Assembly (NCBI GenBank): GCA_016211105.1
Contig: JACQSX010000031.1
Span: 1-64,000, forward strand
Length of the DNA stretch: 64,000 nt
Direction: 5' to 3'
From: Acidobacteriota bacterium
Lineage (GTDB): Bacteria; Acidobacteriota; UBA6911; JACQSX01
Part shown: positions 57,641 to 64,000 of the stretch, piece by piece
Layout: each line of letters starts with the position of its first letter
How positions within the stretch are numbered: position 1 is the first letter of the stretch
Program-made: the position numbers and the translations under genes
The notes under the pieces: generated by a model
Seen by the model: the letters and a program-made list of their open reading frames with translations, nothing else
What the model was told of the DNA's origin: nothing
Databases searched by the model: none

Positions 57641-57867
57641 GGCAATAGCAAGGTATCAATGCATCGATCCTAGTGCAAGGTGTCAGTTGAAACGGTCTTG
57701 CCGTACCTGCCATCATAATACGCGGCGCAAACGGCGGATTTGGCAGCTCGAATGGAAATATTCTCGAAATCGCCCGGCGCGAACCCAAGCATTTGGATTG
57801 GGCGGAAATCGCCGGCTCCTTGACGTCTTTTTATGTATAAAAGCAGGGTGATCGGCTTGGCATTGCA

Positions 57868-58560
57868 ATGAGCACTTTAGTTCTTTCGGCGGATACAACC
57901 TCTCAGCGGGGAGGCGTTTGTCTCATGTGCGGACAGCGCGTGGTTTGTGAGCTGAACGTGGATGTCGGGCGTACATTTTCTGAAAAGCTCCTGGAAATGG
58001 TTGACTTTGTGTTACGCCTCTCTCAAGTCGGCCTGCGGCAACTGGATTTGTTGGCGGTTGCAACCGGTCCAGGTTCTTTCACGGGGCTGCGTGTGGGAAT
58101 TACAACGATGAAGGCACTTGCCATGCGGTTGGGGCGGCCTTTGGTGGGAGTCACGAGCCTGGAGGCACTGGCAGAAATCGTTCCAGACTCGGGAATGATT
58201 GCTGCATTCATGGATGCCCGCCGCCGCCAGGTGTTTGCGGCGCTTTACGAAAAGGTCTGCCCGAACGCGCCCCCGCATTTGCGTAGGGCGGGAGAGGTGG
58301 CTGACCCGGCGCGCTGGATCGCCTCTCTTTATGAAAGACAAGTCAAATTTGTAGGGGATGGGACGCTCCTGTATCGAGACCTGATCGAGCAAGCGGGTCA
58401 TATCGTGGTGACTTCAGAGTTTTTTTTGGCGCGCGTCGTGGCGCGAGTGGCGCTAAGGCGGCGACAGAATGGCGATATTGTTCCATTGGACTCGGTAGAT
58501 GCGTATTACATCCGGCCCTCCGATGCAGAGACGAAGAGGACCGTTCCATCCTTTGGGTGA
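57868..58560 (+). CDS. tsaB: tRNA threonylcarbamoyladenosine biosynthesis protein TsaB
   Basis: 230 aa; LVLSADTTSQRGGVCL, LLAVATGPGSFTGLRVGITTMKALAMRLGRPLVGVTSLEALA. Confidence 0.93.
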   Translation: MSTLVLSADTTSQRGGVCLMCGQRVVCELNVDVGRTFSEKLLEMVDFVLRLSQVGLRQLDLLAVATGPGSFTGLRVGITTMKALAMRLGRPLVGVTSLEALAEIVPDSGMIAAFMDARRRQVFAALYEKVCPNAPPHLRRAGEVADPARWIASLYERQVKFVGDGTLLYRDLIEQAGHIVVTSEFFLARVVARVALRRRQNGDIVPLDSVDAYYIRPSDAETKRTVPSFG

Positions 58561-58700
58561 CTTCATGCGGGCAAATAAGTATGCGGATGGTCCACGCAAC
58601 TATTGGTCCTGAAAGGGAATATGGCGTTGGTCGCCATGCAACCGCATTGCTTGAATGTACCAGCTTGTATCGCCGCTGCGGATAAAAATAGTCCTTTCAT

Positions 58701-59213
58701 ATGCCCATTCATGTCAGAATCTTTCTACCAAAACATGTCCACCAAGTTACCACTGTTGAGCAGGAGTGCGGCTTGGAGGTATGGCGGGCTCAAGACTATG
58801 TCAACATGCTGATGAACGATACGACTTTTCACGGCTTGGTATCTGTCCTTGAAGATTCTCCTGGCGCCCCTTCGGCGGCCACCGGAATAGGGTGGGAGCC
58901 GGAAACAGGTATGACTCGTGTCTTAGGGTTTATCGCGGGCCGTATCGTTCCGCCGGATGCGGAAGTGTACAAGCTTGCCGTGGGACGCGCCTATCGGCGG
59001 CAAGGGATCGGCAGTCGCCTTATGGAGGAATTTCTCGATATGGCACGCGCGCGCCGGGCTTTCCACTGCTACTTAGAAGTGCGCCGGTCTAACTTGACTG
59101 CAATAAGGTTTTATCGCTCGCACGGGTTTTCCGGATGTCGGATCCGTCCGCTGTATTACGCCAACCCGCCTGAGGACGCTTTCGTCATGTCGCGGCGGGA
59201 AGAGAGGAAGTGA
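58701..59213 (+). CDS. rimI: GNAT acetyltransferase, RimI-like
   Basis: 170 aa; YKLAVGRAYRRQGIGSRLMEEFLDMARARRAFHCYLEVRRSNLTAIRFYRSHGF. Confidence 0.88.
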   Translation: MPIHVRIFLPKHVHQVTTVEQECGLEVWRAQDYVNMLMNDTTFHGLVSVLEDSPGAPSAATGIGWEPETGMTRVLGFIAGRIVPPDAEVYKLAVGRAYRRQGIGSRLMEEFLDMARARRAFHCYLEVRRSNLTAIRFYRSHGFSGCRIRPLYYANPPEDAFVMSRREERK

Positions 59214-61696
59214 TGAAAGACAAAAAACTCGGAGATCAAGCACAGCGGGGACTGCTGAGATCGCGTGGATCGGTTCACGAGGTTGTCTTGTTTGTGTCCC
59301 TTTTCTTGTTGCTCGTTTGTGACTTTTTGTCGGCGCAAGATGCCGCCGGGCGACAGCGGCAGGCGCTGAAGGATCTTTCCACCACTTTTTCACTGATGAG
59401 TGTTGCTGCTCATCCAGACGACGAAGACGCCGAAGCCCTGACCATAATGCGCATGAAATGGGGCGTGCGCGCCTCAATCGTGGTGAGCAACTATGGTGAA
59501 GGAGGACAGAATGCCACGGGGCCGGAGCTATATGAGGATCTGGGAGGGCTTCGGTACCACGAATTGCATACCGCAGCGGCTCACTACGGAGTCTCCCGTG
59601 TGCTTTCCCTTGGATTCGTCGATTTTGGTTTTTCTAAAACGGCGGAGGAGACGTTCCGTTTTTGGGGCGGGCAGGAGGAAGTAACCCGCCGTTTAGTAGC
59701 GGTGATTCGAAAAGAGAAGCCGATGGTCATTATCACCAACCATGCGGTGGATCAGGGGCATGGGAATCATCGAGCCGTCGCCATTGCGTTGAAGGATGCA
59801 TTTCGACTCGCGGGCCGGTCGGATTACGATCCTGATCTTGGCACGCCGTGGCAGCCGCTGCGCTTGTTCCAAACGCAACAGAAACCGGATGCTGCCGCGG
59901 TGATACTGCAGGTGGGTGAAGTAGAACCACTCGGCGGAAAGACCTATTCGGAAATCGCGCGCGCCGGCTACCTTCAGCATGCTTCTCAAGGACCTCATCC
60001 TGTTCCCTACATCGAGCCTCGTGTGCGTTATTACAAACTTTGGGACTTCGTATCGCAGGAGAGTTTGAGCGGCGCAGATAACTTTTTCTCCGGGTTGGAA
60101 CAACCGTTTCTACCGGAAATTGGGAAAAACCTAAACGTAATTCAAAATCGTTATCGAAGTCTGATCGAAGGACGCATCTTGCCAGACCCTCAGATGGCGC
60201 TAACACAGATCGAGCAAGATCTGAAAACTTTGGCGAGAATTGGGATGGGAGTTTCCACCCAATTCAGCGGGGACAAAAGGGAGAGGATTCGCGCTTCGGT
60301 CGAGGAATTGGCGGAACGATTGAGGAATTCCAAAGCCGGAGTTGCGGGTCTGCGCGCAACTTGGGACCTGACGGGGGTGTCAGGGGAGGCGGTTGCGAAG
60401 ATTCAGACGACTGCTGATATTGACAACCTGTTGCGTTCCCGCCCCGTGAACGAAGCCGTTGCTGGCGATTATGCGCTGTTTCGCATCGGCATTGTCAGTC
60501 CTCTGCCACTGCAGGTGAAATCTGGATCGCGCGAATGGCCGAAGGGCTGGACCGAAGTGCGCCTCTTGCAAGGGGCATCCACAACAGAGATTTGGACGCA
60601 ATATGGGATCGTGCGTCTCGCGCAAGACGCTGGCGTCACGGAGCCCTTTGGCTTGTTTTACAAAAAGGAAGATTTGCCGCAGATCGTGTGGCACGTGCTT
60701 TTTGCAAAGGATGCGATTGAAATTCCCTTCCGGTGGACGACCCACCCAAGGATATTTCCCAGGGCGCAGCTAGCGGTTTCTCCCAATCGTTGGTTGACGT
60801 GGAGGGATCAAAGGATTACCGCCATTGTGCGTCTCACCAACCGAAGCAGGGATCTGCTGCGAGGAAGGCTTACCGTTTCAGGTAGCGGAGCAAGGGACGT
60901 TCAGATAGCTCCCACGCGCACGCAGACCTTTCAATGGCCGGTTCAGTTTCAGCGTAGTCGCTCTGAGAACGAGCGCATTCGCTTTGAAGGAGAGGATGGA
61001 ACGCTTGCCGAAACTGAGATTCAAGTGCGAGCGGGCGATTTGCAAGTTCCCTCGGTGAGGAAAGTGGGGTTGCTGCGACACGCGGACGCTTCCACGGAAG
61101 AAGCGTTGAGAAACCTGGGAGTTCCGTACCAGATTATCAGTCATGATGAACTGTTGTTATCGGGCGATCTGTCGCAGTACCAGACGATTCTTGTGGATCA
61201 TAGGAGCTACGTGCTGATTCCAGATCTGATCGGGAATAACGATCGTTTGTTGGAGTTCGCGCGCAATGGCGGCAATCTCGTGGTGTTCTACCAGCGCGCC
61301 GGTGAATTTAACACGGAAGCTGGATATCCACAGCTTTCCCCATACCCCTTGCATCTGTCCAGCCAACGTGTCAGTGTGGAGGAGGCGTCTGTAAAGGTTC
61401 TTCTTCCTGACCATCCGCTGCTGCGCCAACCGAATCAAATTCAATTGGAAGACTTTGACCATTGGGTACAGGAGAGAGGGCTTTACTATCCGGACCAGTG
61501 GGACGAACGTTACCAGGCGCTGCTCTCGTGTCACGATCCAGGCGAAGGCCCACTGGATGGAGGGCTGCTGGTGGCGTCGATAGGGAAGGGCGCCTATATT
61601 TATACGAGTTACGTGTGGTATCGGCAGTGGAAGGAACTCAACAACGGCGCGTTTCGCATGCTGGCCAATCTGTTGAGTTACAGCCGCCCGGAGTAA
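59213..61696 (+). CDS. PIG-L family deacetylase with long C-terminal extension, secreted
   Basis: VAAHPDDEDAEALTIMRMKWGVRASIVVSNYGEGGQN...ITNHAVDQGHGNHRAVAIAL; ATG 59213 overlaps the rimI stop. Confidence 0.9.
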   Translation: MKDKKLGDQAQRGLLRSRGSVHEVVLFVSLFLLLVCDFLSAQDAAGRQRQALKDLSTTFSLMSVAAHPDDEDAEALTIMRMKWGVRASIVVSNYGEGGQNATGPELYEDLGGLRYHELHTAAAHYGVSRVLSLGFVDFGFSKTAEETFRFWGGQEEVTRRLVAVIRKEKPMVIITNHAVDQGHGNHRAVAIALKDAFRLAGRSDYDPDLGTPWQPLRLFQTQQKPDAAAVILQVGEVEPLGGKTYSEIARAGYLQHASQGPHPVPYIEPRVRYYKLWDFVSQESLSGADNFFSGLEQPFLPEIGKNLNVIQNRYRSLIEGRILPDPQMALTQIEQDLKTLARIGMGVSTQFSGDKRERIRASVEELAERLRNSKAGVAGLRATWDLTGVSGEAVAKIQTTADIDNLLRSRPVNEAVAGDYALFRIGIVSPLPLQVKSGSREWPKGWTEVRLLQGASTTEIWTQYGIVRLAQDAGVTEPFGLFYKKEDLPQIVWHVLFAKDAIEIPFRWTTHPRIFPRAQLAVSPNRWLTWRDQRITAIVRLTNRSRDLLRGRLTVSGSGARDVQIAPTRTQTFQWPVQFQRSRSENERIRFEGEDGTLAETEIQVRAGDLQVPSVRKVGLLRHADASTEEALRNLGVPYQIISHDELLLSGDLSQYQTILVDHRSYVLIPDLIGNNDRLLEFARNGGNLVVFYQRAGEFNTEAGYPQLSPYPLHLSSQRVSVEEASVKVLLPDHPLLRQPNQIQLEDFDHWVQERGLYYPDQWDERYQALLSCHDPGEGPLDGGLLVASIGKGAYIYTSYVWYRQWKELNNGAFRMLANLLSYSRPE

Positions 61697-61848
61697 AGTT
61701 TGAAGCTACCGTCGGGGGCATACTCGGTGAGGAGGCGTTGGCGTCTGCGTCCCGGTTGCCGTGAGCGTGTTCGTAGATGACGGTGTGATCGTGCGCCTGG
61801 CTCGGCGCAGGGGGATTACACGTTGGATACTTCTTTTGTGCTTTCGGC

Positions 61849-63138
61849 ATGATAAGCCGTCCAGGGTCTCAGGCAAGTAAAACGGGCGCCGTTCTCACTT
61901 TATTATTCCTGATCCTGTTCATTGGGGTCCTGGACAACCAAGTAATTCTGCCCATTCTGAGCCTGATTGCGGTGACATTCCACCGTTCGGTAGCCGAGTT
62001 GGGTTGGGTCGTTACTGCTTACGCATTGGGCGCGGCGGTGCTGAATTTGCTGTTCGGGCCGCTTTCCGACTCTTTTGGCCGAAAGCCGATGCTGCTCGTT
62101 GGTTTGGCCGCATTCGCGATCTCCGGTTATTTGCTGAGTCTCCGTCTGACATTTTTGGAGTTTTTTGTCCTGCGGGTGCTGATGGGCGTTTTTGCCGGAA
62201 TTTTAAGTACCAGCGTCACCGCGTACGTGGGGGATTATTTTCCTTACGAGGTGCGAGGGCGGGCGATGGGGGTGGTGATGGCCTCGTATTTTGCCGCCCT
62301 GATTTTCGGGGTTCCCATGGGGGCTTTTATCGCGGATCATTGGGGTTGGCGTCGGATTTTTACGGTGACGGGGCTGTTGGCGACTTTCTTGACTTTGACC
62401 ACGGCGCGTATTTTGCCGCGTGGGGCGAAAATCTCTGGCACTCGCAGAATTTTGGCCGAGAACGGAAGCCATTTCCGTCTGGAGCCAGATGACTGGCGCG
62501 CGAATAGGATTCGACGGGTACGCAGGAGCGCGGCGGAACATTTCAATCGCTATCGTCATTACCTCACGTCGCTGCCAAGGTTGGCCGCATTGGTGAGTGC
62601 TGCTTTTGTATCGGGGGCTACCTTGGCAGTGTTAACATTTGTCAGTCCCTGGTTGATGATGGACTTTGGATTGAGCGCATCAAGAGTGGGACTCATTTTT
62701 TTGATGGTGGGTACCGCATCGATTATCGCTTCTCCGCTGTCTGGCTGGGCTTCAGACCACCTGGGGAAGCGACGGCTGTTTGTGATTAGCAGTCTGGCCG
62801 CGGCTGTCTTAATCGCTTTGCTGCCGTGGCTAAAGAACATGCGACTTTTGCTGATTTTGTTTTTTGGCGTGGCGTTGGTGATTGCCTTTCGCCAAACATC
62901 ACAGCAGGCGCTGGTTACCGAGCTAGTCCCGGCTCAAGGGAGAGGAAGCTTTATTGCCTTGCGCAACTGCTTTTCGCAAGCAGGAATCGCAATTTCAGTT
63001 ATTTTCGCGTCGCTCCTGTTTGAAAGCTACGGCTTCAAGGGAGTGGCGCTGTTTTCAGCGGTCCAGTCGGTGCTGGCGGCATGTTTCTTTTTCTGGGTAG
63101 CCGAACCGGCGCCGAGTGGGCCCCCGTTCAGGACATAA
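61849..63138 (+). CDS. MFS transporter (Bcr/CflA/drug:H+ antiporter-like)
   Basis: 429 aa; VTAYALGAAVLNLLFGPLSDSFGRKPMLL, 12 hydrophobic segments. Confidence 0.92.
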   Translation: MISRPGSQASKTGAVLTLLFLILFIGVLDNQVILPILSLIAVTFHRSVAELGWVVTAYALGAAVLNLLFGPLSDSFGRKPMLLVGLAAFAISGYLLSLRLTFLEFFVLRVLMGVFAGILSTSVTAYVGDYFPYEVRGRAMGVVMASYFAALIFGVPMGAFIADHWGWRRIFTVTGLLATFLTLTTARILPRGAKISGTRRILAENGSHFRLEPDDWRANRIRRVRRSAAEHFNRYRHYLTSLPRLAALVSAAFVSGATLAVLTFVSPWLMMDFGLSASRVGLIFLMVGTASIIASPLSGWASDHLGKRRLFVISSLAAAVLIALLPWLKNMRLLLILFFGVALVIAFRQTSQQALVTELVPAQGRGSFIALRNCFSQAGIAISVIFASLLFESYGFKGVALFSAVQSVLAACFFFWVAEPAPSGPPFRT

Positions 63139-63290
63139 GCAGCAGCACCCGGAGTTTTCCTGACGATTCCCTTGCCGCCCGTGACAGAAATTGGTTGAAG
63201 TGTGAATGTGAAATCACCATTGATTTTGACCGCGGGAAATATCGATAATTAGCTTTTTTAACTTTGAGCAAATCTGACCTTGGAGGAAGT

Positions 63291-64000
63291 GTGAAGCGTT
63301 TCTGGTACTTGCTTGCTTTGGAAAGTATGGTAATGGTGGCGTTGGTAGGTTGCGAAAAGAAGGAGCCAGCCAATGAGTTGGAGCGTATTCGCGAGGCCGA
63401 GCATTTGTATGTCGGGATGCAGCCCGTGAACGATCCATTCGGCATCAGCTCTGGGACACAAATTATTGGTTTTGACGCCGATTTGGCGCAAGCGATATCC
63501 CACAAAATGAATGTTCCTATTCGATGGGTTCCAAAGCCGTTTGAAGAATTATTCGACAACTTGACCGAGAAAAAAGCCGATCTGATCATTTCTGTCGTCA
63601 GTATTTTGCCTGAAAGGAAGGAAAAATTCGCTTTCTCCGAGCCCTATTTTCAATCTGGGCAAATCGTTGCCATTCGGAAAGATAGCGAGAAGGAAATCAA
63701 AGGAATTGAAAGTTTGAAAGGCAAGAAGGTGGGTGTGCAGAATAAGACGGCGGGTCACATATTTGCGCAAAATGACGAGCGGTTGAAAGCCGCCGAGGTT
63801 ATCGCATACCCCACCGTGGACTCCGCTCTGCTCAAGCTGAATGAGAGAGAAGTGGACGCAGTAATTGCGGGATTTCCAGTTTTGGTGCAGGATGTGGAAA
63901 AAAGCTTCCCGAACCTCACCATCATCGGCAGGCCGTTGACCAATGAACAGAAGGCGGTCGTACTCCGCAAAGGCGAGGAGAAACTGTTACAATTGGTCAA
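63291..64000 (+). CDS. Amino-acid-type ABC transporter substrate-binding lipoprotein (SBP_bac_3), truncated by window edge
   Basis: GTG start with GGAGGA RBS; (M)KRFWYLLALESMVMVALVGCEKKEPANELERIREAEHLYVGMQPVNDPFGISSGTQIIGFDADLAQAIS...; lipobox LVGC; absent from the ORF track because it runs off the end. Confidence 0.92.
   Translation, partial: MKRFWYLLALESMVMVALVGCEKKEPANELERIREAEHLYVGMQPVNDPFGISSGTQIIGFDADLAQAISHKMNVPIRWVPKPFEELFDNLTEKKADLIISVVSILPERKEKFAFSEPYFQSGQIVAIRKDSEKEIKGIESLKGKKVGVQNKTAGHIFAQNDERLKAAEVIAYPTVDSALLKLNEREVDAVIAGFPVLVQDVEKSFPNLTIIGRPLTNEQKAVVLRKGEEKLLQLV

Noticed and set aside
1-64000. CRISPR arrays, rRNA or tRNA genes
   Set aside because: No direct-repeat/spacer series or recognisable tRNA/rRNA sequence noticed by eye; a tRNAscan/Infernal run would be decisive.

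Overview
64 kb bacterial window, probably from an Acidobacteriota-like genome. That placement is an inference from gene style only: an Oar-like TonB receptor followed by a DUF5916 protein, and a long PIG-L protein. No rRNA, tRNA or CRISPR array was recognised. Layout: (1) About 1-5.9 kb is a gene graveyard around an IS1634-type element with 20-bp terminal inverted repeats. It holds short remnants of a SNF2-type helicase, a DUF6580-like protein, an amidohydrolase, a TIR-domain-like protein and a TonB receptor, plus an intact-looking PIN toxin/UPF0175-like antitoxin pair and an orphan Cys-rich gene. Most remnants are below the ORF-track cutoff and were read by eye. (2) 6-24 kb is a catabolic island: two UbiD-family decarboxylases, two AMP-forming CoA ligases, two NDP-forming acyl-CoA synthetase-type proteins (one appears to lack the catalytic His), a glutamine synthetase/aminotransferase/DUF2848/cupin operon, a cytochrome c-Dabb fusion and a Nudix-MBL fusion. 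(3) 24-43.7 kb: TonB receptor + DUF5916, OPRTase, nitrilase + SDR, an HPF/RaiA-sigma70-like fusion with a hidden coupled small ORF, MFS, cohesin-like protein, class II aldolase, KorAB, SDR, EtfBA. (4) 43.8-64 kb is mostly housekeeping: uppP, rarA, trmH-like, tsaC, peptide SBP, xdhC-like, GH3, GT2, GT39, mutS, tsaB, rimI, PIG-L, MFS, and a truncated amino-acid SBP at the right edge. The most unusual items are the HPF-sigma fusion, the His-less acyl-CoA synthetase paired with UbiD, the cytochrome c-Dabb fusion, and the decayed defence/mobile region. All family names are from reading sequence motifs; no database search was run.
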